DNA of 49,618 bases from SAR202 cluster bacterium. Its GTDB lineage: Bacteria > Chloroflexota > Dehalococcoidia > UBA3495. The position numbers and the translations under genes are program-made. The stretch lies in NCBI GenBank assembly GCA_009392775.1, contig VFFT01000119.1, positions 1-49,618 of the forward strand, in the 5' to 3' direction. Positions 1 through 7,795 of the stretch are shown here, in pieces (the first letter of the stretch is position 1; every line of letters starts with the position of its first letter). The notes beneath the pieces were generated by a model. It did no database searches and was not told the DNA's origin. It saw only the letters and a list, made by a program, of their open reading frames with translations.

Positions 1-56
1 CGTCTGAATGGGTTGCGGAATATAATAAACGTAAAGGTATAGAAGAGGAGGAGTAA
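1..56 (+). CDS. C-terminal end of an upstream gene (partial)
   Basis: An open frame enters from the left edge (codons in phase from base 3) and ends at TAA 54-56, encoding a tail that finishes in four consecutive Glu residues. The stop overlaps the ATG of the next gene (TAATG), which indicates translational coupling and one operon. Too little is visible to name it. Confidence 0.6.
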   Translation, partial: SEWVAEYNKRKGIEEEE

Positions 57-2143
57 TGACCTCCCCTAACTATGCTGATATCCGCGCTTCTTTAGAATTT
101 ATCAATATATTAGAAAATTTAATTAAGCAAGGCGGCGCTCCTGCTCCTAGCCAAGATTCTCCAGAGTATGGCAATAAAGGTACTGGCTGGGATTACGCTA
201 GCAGTACCCCTCCTCCTGAAGGTGCACAAACTTTTATTACCCCCGGCGGTGCTACTTGGTGGAGATCATCTGCCACACAAGCTGCTCCTACTTCTGAAAC
301 TGTTTCTCAAACACGACAACCTTCTTCCAGTTTGATTGATAGATACAATGAACTTATCGGTGATCGTATAACGGATGCCGACATAACAGCGACTTGGGAT
401 TCCGGTGACGGAAGTACCGTCAGACTTCTAGCAGAGGCGAAAGGTGTTCGTTCTAACGGTGAAACAGTTTCTGAGTCTATTAAGAATCAGTTAGCTATAC
501 ATCAGAACTTACATCTATTAGTTAAAAAAGATGGCGGCAGCACTCGTTCTTTAAACGAACCTTCTGAAAAGGAAGATGATGCTGGTTTTGATTGGCATTA
601 TTTCAATGCTGACAACATGGATAAAGTAAAACCTCAAGGCGGCGGTGCTAATGAGGGATCTATGTTTAAAGTTACTATGAAAGATGGAAAAGAGTTTCTT
701 TATAAAGTTGCATCTGGTGATGCACAGGGAGAGTCTTATTGGTATTCCTTAGACCGTTACTTCGGTACTAACATATCTCCTCGCATTGCGATGATGAACG
801 TCGGTATAGGTCCGATTGAATCAGCTATTGATGAAGACGTTGGAGCGAGTAAAAGTATTAAAGGTCTTGTAGCCGATAAAAGATTAGACGGTAAGCCCGA
901 TTCTTCTTCTGGTATAGGTAGGATTATTAAAACCTCTATCGCACAGAGATTGAACTGGGTTGAAGAAAGAGTTAATCGGATTAAAAATTCTTCTGATCTT
1001 GGTGGCGGACATTTTATGGAGTGGATGGATGGAGAAAAATGGGTAAAAGACTCCAGTGTGGGTGCTGATATTGTTACCCGTTCTGGCGACAGAGATTTTT
1101 TAGTATCTTGTTTAGATACAACCAGTAAGAGAGAAAGTTTCTACGCCATAACTTTATATGATCTTCTTTTAAACAATTACGATAGAAATATAAATAACTT
1201 TTTATTGAGTCCAGATCGAGGAATTATTCCTATTGATAGCGGTGCTTCAGGAGAACAAAATATTGGCGGCGATTCATTAGCCATGTTTGCAGAAGCTGAT
1301 GAATCTAACATTTTGAATCAAACACCTTGGACTACTTTCAATAACACTAGATTTACTGGTTTTGAGGCATTGGTTGAAAAAGGTGAATCCTCTATAGAAG
1401 ACATAAAGAAAGAGATGTCTGATTTCTTTGATCGCGTATATGACTATGACAAGCTACAGGAATTTTCTAAAATTTCGGGTTTGGAGATGGCTGACCCCTA
1501 TCAAAGTGCGGAATCTTATGAGATGTCAGAATTACTAAAGAATGAAGATAATAAATTTAGAGATCTTTTTGTGAAGAATGTTTCTGATCTAATATTTTAT
1601 GGAGTAAAAGATTCTGATGTCGTAGATATAAAATCAAATAAAAGTCAATCGGATGATTGGATTTCTGATATTAAGGAGGCTGTAGGAGAGAATTCTGGGT
1701 GGGATCAAAGATCTAATGTTATGGACCCTAAAGAAACTATATTTACTGATTCTGATGGAAATGATGTTATGGGAGCGGAACTTGATAAAGATCCCAACGG
1801 GAACCTTCATATTAGTTCTATGCGTTCTTTTGATCGCGGTAAGGGAAACGCAGGTAAGTTTTTAAGCGCATTAACTAGAGCGGCTGATTCTTCAGATACT
1901 ACTATGACATTAATAGCAGAACCTTTCGGCGAGGGTGGCTTAGATAAAGAAGGTCTTAAACGTATATATAAGAGAAATGGATTTGTTTTTAATAATCCTA
2001 ATGATCCTGATACAGGAGTTAGAGAACCGACTAAGCCATTAATTATTAATCCCGATGCTGGTTTTGTTGAAGTTGATATCGGTCCTCCAAAAGAAGAAGT
2101 TCCCAGATATGCTTCAGATGATCAGGAAGACGAATATGAGTAA
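56..2143 (+). CDS. Virion-region protein with kinase-like and GNAT-like domains
   Basis: 695 aa, preceded by a strong GAGGAGG ribosome site. Residues 1-115 are low-complexity (Pro/Ser/Gly) and contain the helix LIDRYNELIG near residue 95. The middle resembles an atypical (PI3/4-kinase or HipA-like) kinase fold: a Lys in FLYKVA near 215, the segment GGHFMEWMD, a catalytic-loop-like NYDRNINN near 374 and a metal-site-like PIDSG near 393. Residues about 580-655 look like a GNAT acetyltransferase. The 766-aa protein at 10359 has the same kinase landmarks, so the two are probably paralogous. Position ahead of the terminase genes suggests a virion or virion-assembly protein. The folds are inferred from motifs only; substrates are unknown. 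Confidence 0.6.
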   Translation: MTSPNYADIRASLEFINILENLIKQGGAPAPSQDSPEYGNKGTGWDYASSTPPPEGAQTFITPGGATWWRSSATQAAPTSETVSQTRQPSSSLIDRYNELIGDRITDADITATWDSGDGSTVRLLAEAKGVRSNGETVSESIKNQLAIHQNLHLLVKKDGGSTRSLNEPSEKEDDAGFDWHYFNADNMDKVKPQGGGANEGSMFKVTMKDGKEFLYKVASGDAQGESYWYSLDRYFGTNISPRIAMMNVGIGPIESAIDEDVGASKSIKGLVADKRLDGKPDSSSGIGRIIKTSIAQRLNWVEERVNRIKNSSDLGGGHFMEWMDGEKWVKDSSVGADIVTRSGDRDFLVSCLDTTSKRESFYAITLYDLLLNNYDRNINNFLLSPDRGIIPIDSGASGEQNIGGDSLAMFAEADESNILNQTPWTTFNNTRFTGFEALVEKGESSIEDIKKEMSDFFDRVYDYDKLQEFSKISGLEMADPYQSAESYEMSELLKNEDNKFRDLFVKNVSDLIFYGVKDSDVVDIKSNKSQSDDWISDIKEAVGENSGWDQRSNVMDPKETIFTDSDGNDVMGAELDKDPNGNLHISSMRSFDRGKGNAGKFLSALTRAADSSDTTMTLIAEPFGEGGLDKEGLKRIYKRNGFVFNNPNDPDTGVREPTKPLIINPDAGFVEVDIGPPKEEVPRYASDDQEDEYE

Positions 2144-2441
2144 AGTTATAGCAGTATCGTGCGGTCAAAGATCTGATTTTCCTAGAGCAGATGCTGTTTG
2201 GTTTTCAGACGGACGGGTGTTTGTTTCGGATACTGACCTCGGTCAAATGTGGAAATTCCGTATAGAAAGAACTACTAAACGAGTTGAATCAGGTATTAAG
2301 AAGAAAAAATACACCCAAAACGATTTCATAGACGTCTTTACAGGTCATTTAAGTGGTCGTTTTGTATTTACTCACCGGATTTTAGACCAAGATGAGGCTG
2401 ATTCTGTCATTAAAGACAGCAAGTTAAGCAAGACTGAGTAG
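2136..2441 (+). CDS. Hypothetical protein, 101 aa
   Basis: Start chosen at ATG 2136: it has an AGGAAG ribosome site about 7 nt upstream and overlaps the previous stop by 8 nt, whereas an upstream start at 2055 would lie deep inside the kinase-like gene. A small basic protein, probably mostly beta at the N-terminus (VIAVSCGQRSDFPRADAVWF). No family recognised. Last gene of the first transcription unit; a promoter-bearing gap follows. Confidence 0.7.
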   Translation: MSKVIAVSCGQRSDFPRADAVWFSDGRVFVSDTDLGQMWKFRIERTTKRVESGIKKKKYTQNDFIDVFTGHLSGRFVFTHRILDQDEADSVIKDSKLSKTE

Positions 2442-2473
2442 CATTTGTAGCTAACATTTTTTGTCTTTTGTTA

Positions 2474-2502
2474 TTGAAAATGTTTTATAGGTCATCTATA
2501 CT
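2474..2502 (+). promoter_or_regulatory. Sigma70-like promoter
   Basis: TTGAAA at 2474-2479, a 17-nt spacer and TATACT at 2497-2502. It sits in the only gap of this block and would drive the packaging operon starting at 2532. Confidence 0.7.
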
Positions 2503-2531
2503 TTTGATATAGCCCAAAAAGGGGGTGTTAG

Positions 2532-2849
2532 ATGACTACTGAAACTTCCACAAAACCGTCTGTCAAAGACATGAAGTTTATGCTGTCCCTGATAAGCGAC
2601 ACTTTACATATCTATGACTACCCCACTTCCTCTATCTTCTCTGCCGTTACTAGGTGTTCGATAGTAGGTTATTTGTATGGGATTGGTTATACAGAGTCTG
2701 AAGAATTAACTAATCGCTCAGTTACTATTTTTCGACATTTGACAAACTATGCACAGAACAACAGTGAGTACGATTGGTTTACTGATTGGTCAAAGAAGCT
2801 GGTTGATTCTGTAAGAGAACGAAAACTAACTGAGGATAGAACGATATAG
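2532..2849 (+). CDS. Hypothetical protein, 105 aa
   Basis: First gene after the 2474 promoter, with a very strong AAGGGGGTG ribosome site. It looks all-helical and acidic with no recognised motif. Its stop abuts the ATG of the next gene with no gap, so the two are co-translated. Function unknown. Confidence 0.75.
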   Translation: MTTETSTKPSVKDMKFMLSLISDTLHIYDYPTSSIFSAVTRCSIVGYLYGIGYTESEELTNRSVTIFRHLTNYAQNNSEYDWFTDWSKKLVDSVRERKLTEDRTI

Positions 2850-3275
2850 ATGTCTTTGTACTGTAATGTTACGGAATGTTCGAATTGGAAAAAAGCTGAT
2901 GAGACTGCAACTACTAAAGGATTGTTAGAACGTACTTATACAGGTACATGTTCTCGCTCTTCTATTAATGTAGAAAAGACCACCATTAAAAAGATTGGTG
3001 GATATAGATTTGATCTCTCTGTTTGTTCAAGTATGAATAGGGATGATGAAGAAGCTTCTGTAGGAATAAATTGTTCTGATGACAATTGTAAATTTAATGC
3101 AGAGAATGCTTGTATTAAATTAAGTCTTGGTGTGGTTGGTGGTGTTAATAGAGATGAAAATGTATATATAGATATTGATGACCGTGGAGTAGCTATCTGT
3201 AAATCACAGGCAGTTAAAAGTCGTAGAGATTTTGTTGACTGGGCAAGACCTTACGACGCTGAACCATTTTCTTAA
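2850..3275 (+). CDS. Cysteine-rich protein with DUF1540-like segment
   Basis: 141 aa with about nine Cys. The C-terminal half carries NCSDDNCKFNAENACIKLSL followed by a late Cys, a spacing reminiscent of the small metal-binding DUF1540 module (C-x4-C-x7-C ... C). An N-terminal pair (YCNVTECSNW) may form a second site. It lies between a helical protein and the gene before terS; metal binding is inferred and the role is unknown. Confidence 0.65.
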   Translation: MSLYCNVTECSNWKKADETATTKGLLERTYTGTCSRSSINVEKTTIKKIGGYRFDLSVCSSMNRDDEEASVGINCSDDNCKFNAENACIKLSLGVVGGVNRDENVYIDIDDRGVAICKSQAVKSRRDFVDWARPYDAEPFS

Positions 3276-3285
3276 GGGGGGCATT

Positions 3286-3624
3286 TTGTACGAGTCAGGC
3301 AGCGAGGAAGATTTTCAGTTTTTATTAGATCCTTTTACAGGTAGAATAGTTTTAGTAGCTCCTGCTCCTATGGTAGCTTTTGAGAATTTACAGTCTTTTG
3401 ATGAATTTGTAGAGATGTTAAATAAGGTTTCTGATACGTTAAACAATGAGATGGCTAAAGAGCGTGACAAGCCTATAGTAAAGCGAACAAAAATAGATGC
3501 TAACTACGCAAAAGAGGTAATAGACGCGTGGCAGAATCAGATGATAAACAAAAACTTACAGGAACTTGGCCCCGAGAAACACGGGAACGAGCCAGAGAAC
3601 TATACCTCTCAGGACAAACCATAG
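3286..3624 (+). CDS. Hypothetical protein, 112 aa (TTG start)
   Basis: Start chosen at TTG 3286 because AAGGGGGG at 3274-3281 lies just upstream and the frame then begins 10 nt after the previous stop; an in-frame TTG at 3232 would overlap the preceding gene without a ribosome site. The C-terminus (about 97 nt) overlaps the start of the small terminase gene. No family recognised; possibly a small packaging accessory. Confidence 0.65.
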   Translation: MYESGSEEDFQFLLDPFTGRIVLVAPAPMVAFENLQSFDEFVEMLNKVSDTLNNEMAKERDKPIVKRTKIDANYAKEVIDAWQNQMINKNLQELGPEKHGNEPENYTSQDKP

Positions 3625-4052
3625 AGGCTATTAGTTACGAGACGACAGTTCCGATCTCCACTCTTAACTATTGGAATAGTCAGGATCAGTGGAAGATGGA
3701 TAAGCGTATTGCTGAGAACGAATCAGCTTTAAGAGAGCTTGATAGTGAGGTATCTATATCAAATGAGGTTCGAGAAAACCTTTTAAGAGGTCTTCGACTC
3801 ATTGGAGAAGCTGGTGAGGATGCTCTTCGTGACGACAAACTGAGATTTAGAGATAAAAAACAAGCTGCCGACGTTATGTTAGAAGGGTTGCGAGGGCAGT
3901 TGGAATTAGAAACAGCGAACCAAACAATGGAATTTCTTCGTGAGATAGCAAAAATAATCAGGGAAGAAGTTAAAGATGACGAAACCCTACGCAGACTCGC
4001 AGTCCGACTCACAGAACTCGGTAGATTATTCAATAATCGGGTCCCTGCTTGA
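3528..4052 (+). CDS. terS: Terminase small subunit (putative)
   Basis: 174 aa with a GTG start (AGAGG upstream). Residues about 15-50 form a helix-turn-helix (RERARELYLSGQTIEAISYE then PISTLNYW), as in many TerS proteins that recognise packaging sites; the rest is a charged helical segment suited to oligomerisation. It lies directly before and overlaps terL by 77 nt, the classic order. The call rests on HTH plus position. Confidence 0.8.
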   Translation: MAESDDKQKLTGTWPRETRERARELYLSGQTIEAISYETTVPISTLNYWNSQDQWKMDKRIAENESALRELDSEVSISNEVRENLLRGLRLIGEAGEDALRDDKLRFRDKKQAADVMLEGLRGQLELETANQTMEFLREIAKIIREEVKDDETLRRLAVRLTELGRLFNNRVPA

Positions 4053-5946
4053 TTTCGGGATTGATCCTGCAGAACAAATAGAATCAGGTGAGTTTGAAGA
4101 TGATCAATATGCTCTCTTTGAACAGAATCCTGTTGATATAGAAACATTTTTATATGGTGAGAATTATTTAAATCTCAATATAAGACTGTCTATTCCTCAA
4201 TTAGAGTTGGTAGATAACCTATCTAATATATTTGATCCACCTATTTACACAGAAGGTGTACTGATGGCGGGACAGGGTTCTGGAAAAGACACCTGCTCTA
4301 TCTTCATCAACCTTAGAATTATCTATTTATTGCATTGTCTTAGAAGTCCGCAACGATTTTTTAATATGGATACCAATAGCTTTATTGATTCCATTAACGT
4401 TGCTCCTAATGCTGACCTAGCAAAGAATATATATTTCAGTACTCTTGCTAATATTCTTCGTGCCGCTCCTTTATTTCAAGAAGGAACTCCTTTTTATATT
4501 CCTCACAAGATAACAGCTAACTTAGTTACATTTAATAAAAATATTCGATTGATTAGCGGTAATTCAGAGAATGAGGCATGGCAGGGATACACTCCAATAC
4601 TTATTGTTTTGGATGAAATTGATGCATTTAAGAGCGATCAGGAGCTTAGAAGGAGTAAAAGTCAGCGATCTATTGGTGCTGAAGGCGTATATGACACGGC
4701 AAAATCACTAGTTCAGTCTCGTTTTCCGGGTACTGGGAAGATAATTTCACTATCTTGGCCCCGTTTTAAGGGTTCTTTTATACAAAAAAGGTTCTTAACA
4801 GGACAAACTGAGAAGAGAACTTACGTTTCTTGTAAGCCTAGTGGCGAACCTTACGCTACATGGGACTTTAATCCTTCAAAAAAGAAAGAAGATTTCGAAG
4901 ATTTTTACGAAACTGATCCTGTTCTGGCACGAGCAAGGTTCGAATGTGACCCTCCATTTGCTAGAGACGCGTTCATTAAGGAAACAGATTCTGTACTTCT
5001 AGCATTTGATGCTGCTTTAGATCCCGTTACTGAGAAAGTAACTCACGTTGGTGCAAAGCCTATTCGTGAAGTTGGGATGATGGACAAGAAACATAAATAT
5101 TATATTCATGTTGATCTAGGTCTTAGACACTCTAATGCAGCTTTAGGTATTGCTCATAAAGAAGAAGACAGAATTGTTTTAGATTTAATACAAGCTTGGG
5201 TTCCTGAGCCTGAAAAAGACGTTCATTTTAAAGATATAGAGAATTTTATTCTCGATCTTAGGGATGAAGGATATAAAATCCTTAGTGTTACTTATGATAA
5301 CTATCAATCAGTAAGCTCTCTTCAAGAGCTACAAAGTAAAAACATTCCCGCAAAGTATAAATCAGTAACCAGAACTAGAGAGGCTTACGATACTTTTAAA
5401 GATTTAATTTATCAAAATAAGATAGATGGGTATTTCGATGAAGAAGTTATTGATGAGCTTTTAGGTTTAGATGTTGTTTACGGTGAGCGTGTTGAACCCC
5501 GCCCCGGAATGAAAAAAGACCGTGCTGATGCTGTTGTCGGGGCCATACATGGAGTTCTTCGTGAGAATTCTGTTGTCACTGGTTTGCGTGTTATGGGTAG
5601 TTTAGCTCCTATATATACGAACCCTGATGTGATTGCTAAAGAAGCTGAACAAAATAAAAATACCAACCTATATGACCCTAGAAAAGATTTCGGTGCGGAC
5701 TCTGTTAAGGCTCGTGTAGTCAGCAGTGTTCCTGATACTTGTACCCTATGTCAGAGGATCGGTGGTGTCGAATACTCCGATACAGCAGGCAATAGGCTAT
5801 TAGACTCTAGTCTAGCAGTCATAAAAGTGTGTATAATTTGCGGAACTAAATGGTCTTTAGATAACGAAGATTGGAAAATTATTAAACCGCCTGATGAAGA
5901 ATCTCTTCGTGAGGTAGCGGGAATATCTATAAATGGGAATTCTTGA
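3976..5946 (+). CDS. terL: Terminase large subunit
   Basis: 656 aa motor ATPase/nuclease that pumps DNA into the prohead. Walker A is MAGQGSGKDT near 97-106 and Walker B with the catalytic Glu is ILIVLDEID near 207-215. The RNase H-like nuclease half follows, with acidic motifs HVDLGLRHSN near 377, TYDNYQS near 438 and DRADAVVGA near 514. Unusual: the C-terminal about 70 residues carry two CxxC pairs (CTLCQR and CIICGTKW), a likely zinc ribbon. It overlaps terS upstream and portal downstream, so expression is coupled. Confidence 0.95.
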   Translation: MTKPYADSQSDSQNSVDYSIIGSLLDFGIDPAEQIESGEFEDDQYALFEQNPVDIETFLYGENYLNLNIRLSIPQLELVDNLSNIFDPPIYTEGVLMAGQGSGKDTCSIFINLRIIYLLHCLRSPQRFFNMDTNSFIDSINVAPNADLAKNIYFSTLANILRAAPLFQEGTPFYIPHKITANLVTFNKNIRLISGNSENEAWQGYTPILIVLDEIDAFKSDQELRRSKSQRSIGAEGVYDTAKSLVQSRFPGTGKIISLSWPRFKGSFIQKRFLTGQTEKRTYVSCKPSGEPYATWDFNPSKKKEDFEDFYETDPVLARARFECDPPFARDAFIKETDSVLLAFDAALDPVTEKVTHVGAKPIREVGMMDKKHKYYIHVDLGLRHSNAALGIAHKEEDRIVLDLIQAWVPEPEKDVHFKDIENFILDLRDEGYKILSVTYDNYQSVSSLQELQSKNIPAKYKSVTRTREAYDTFKDLIYQNKIDGYFDEEVIDELLGLDVVYGERVEPRPGMKKDRADAVVGAIHGVLRENSVVTGLRVMGSLAPIYTNPDVIAKEAEQNKNTNLYDPRKDFGADSVKARVVSSVPDTCTLCQRIGGVEYSDTAGNRLLDSSLAVIKVCIICGTKWSLDNEDWKIIKPPDEESLREVAGISINGNS

Positions 5947-7795
5947 TACATTAGCTAATACTTTCGGTGCTGGTCGTAATGGTGCAGGAAGCAGTTCTAT
6001 GCCCATGCCACAAGGTATGGAAAATTACTCTCGCATGCAGGGTGTTCTTGGAACATTAGACGAGATAGTTAAATCAGCGAACACTGCACAGAATGGAAAT
6101 TCTTCTGCTGGAAGAATGTCTCCTCTTGGATTAGATGCGATTATCCAAGACTGGGTTCGTCAACAGTTTATCTATCGGCGGTCTATCCTTCAGGATCTTT
6201 ATGTACTTTCTTATCAAGTTACAGAGATACGTTCTGTTGTGCTTGCTATACAAAGAGAAGTCTTTAGAAGAGGTTTTGGTACTTGGCAACAGAAATTTGT
6301 AGCTAAATGTCCTGAGTGTGGTAAAGAGACACAAGATGGCGACCAAGCTGATTGTGATGAGTGTTTTGTTTTTGAGATGAATGCAGAACAGGTCTATGAC
6401 AAAGGTCTAGATCAGATGGTTCTGAAAGATGTCAAAAGATTTAAACGTGATGCTGACGGTAAAAGAATTAGAACTGAGTTGACTATCCCTGATCGAAGCC
6501 AACAAAAAGGTTTTGAAGAGCTTACTAAAGATGCAAACAGCTTCCATCAGAACTTAATTGATGTTCTTCAAGAGTTTATGATGGATATACTCATCGCTGA
6601 TGATGGGTTCCTTCTTCTTAACAAAGAATATGAAGTAGATAGAAGAACTGGGGAAGTCACTACTTCTCGAGTATTTGAAATAACTCGACTACATCCCGCT
6701 CTTACTGAATATGATATCGATAGGAAGGATGGTCTTCCTGAAAGATCCCACTGGTTGTGTCCTCTACATAGAGAACAACAAACTCACACATCACCCGGAA
6801 GTTGTGATGTAGTTAATCAAGATGGATTCATTTGTAGTGCTACTCTTGTTCCCGCCATGTTCAGATATTACTGGCGTGGTCGTTATAGGTATTACACTGC
6901 TAATGAAATTATTCATGCATCGTACTTCAACCCATCAAAGACTTATGGATACAGTCCAGTACTGACAGTCTTTGAGAAGATTCTAGCTCTCGTTGGGGCT
7001 GACAGGACCCTTTACAGGTACTGGTATGAGCGCCGTATACCACCGGGATTGTTAATTACTTATACCGATGATCCAGAATCTCTAGAGACAGAGATTGAGC
7101 GGATTAAGATGCAGATGATGAATGATCCGAATACCTTCCCTTGGGTTGCAGCTTCGGCTAGATCCAACAGAGGTAAGACGGACTTCGTCAAGCTTGCCTA
7201 CACATTCCAAGAGCTTGACTATCTCCCTGTAAGACAGGAGATACGAGAGCGTGTTGCTATGTTGTGGGGAGTTACTCCGTTATTCACTGGAGATACTAGA
7301 GGTATCGGTGGTGGATTAGGTGGAGGTAAAGAGTCTGCTCAGACATCAATGCACGAAAATTTGGTTGAGTCTTATCAATCAGTAATAAATAAAATGGTTC
7401 TTCCTAAATTACTTGACGAACTAGGTATTACTGATTGGGAAGTAGTCTTAACTCCTCCTCGTGAGAAGAATGAAGCTGATGATCTAATGATTGAGAAGCA
7501 ACGTATTGATAATGCTGTAGCTATGATGCAGCTAGGATACGAAGCTGTTAAACAGAAAGGTCCAGACGTTAGATTTACATTTAAAAAATTACCTCAAGTT
7601 CCCGGTGCTCAACCCGGCATGCCCGGAGGTCCTGCTGGTCCTCCCGGTGGTATGCCCGGAATGCCTCCCGGTGGCGACCCCGCTGCGGCTCTTGCCGCTC
7701 CTCCAGCAGGAGGTGATGCTGGTGCTGCGTTGCCTGCCCCGCCTCCTATGTCAGAAGGAGGGGCTGGAGTTCCTGAAGGAGAGCCTAACGTATGA
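5933..7795 (+). CDS. Portal protein
   Basis: 620 aa. It follows terL with a 14-nt overlap. Portal-type segments include SYFNPSKTYGYSPV, an aromatic helix LYRYWYERRIPPG and a late TSMHENLVESYQSVINKMV helix. Two features are unusual: a Cys4 insertion at about 123-140 (CPECGKE ... CDECF), plausibly a zinc finger, and a C-terminal tail of about 60 residues made of Pro/Gly/Met/Ala with collagen-like G-P-P and G-M-P steps. The portal forms the dodecameric DNA channel; the tail may project into the capsid or neck. Confidence 0.88.
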   Translation: MGILDTLANTFGAGRNGAGSSSMPMPQGMENYSRMQGVLGTLDEIVKSANTAQNGNSSAGRMSPLGLDAIIQDWVRQQFIYRRSILQDLYVLSYQVTEIRSVVLAIQREVFRRGFGTWQQKFVAKCPECGKETQDGDQADCDECFVFEMNAEQVYDKGLDQMVLKDVKRFKRDADGKRIRTELTIPDRSQQKGFEELTKDANSFHQNLIDVLQEFMMDILIADDGFLLLNKEYEVDRRTGEVTTSRVFEITRLHPALTEYDIDRKDGLPERSHWLCPLHREQQTHTSPGSCDVVNQDGFICSATLVPAMFRYYWRGRYRYYTANEIIHASYFNPSKTYGYSPVLTVFEKILALVGADRTLYRYWYERRIPPGLLITYTDDPESLETEIERIKMQMMNDPNTFPWVAASARSNRGKTDFVKLAYTFQELDYLPVRQEIRERVAMLWGVTPLFTGDTRGIGGGLGGGKESAQTSMHENLVESYQSVINKMVLPKLLDELGITDWEVVLTPPREKNEADDLMIEKQRIDNAVAMMQLGYEAVKQKGPDVRFTFKKLPQVPGAQPGMPGGPAGPPGGMPGMPPGGDPAAALAAPPAGGDAGAALPAPPPMSEGGAGVPEGEPNV

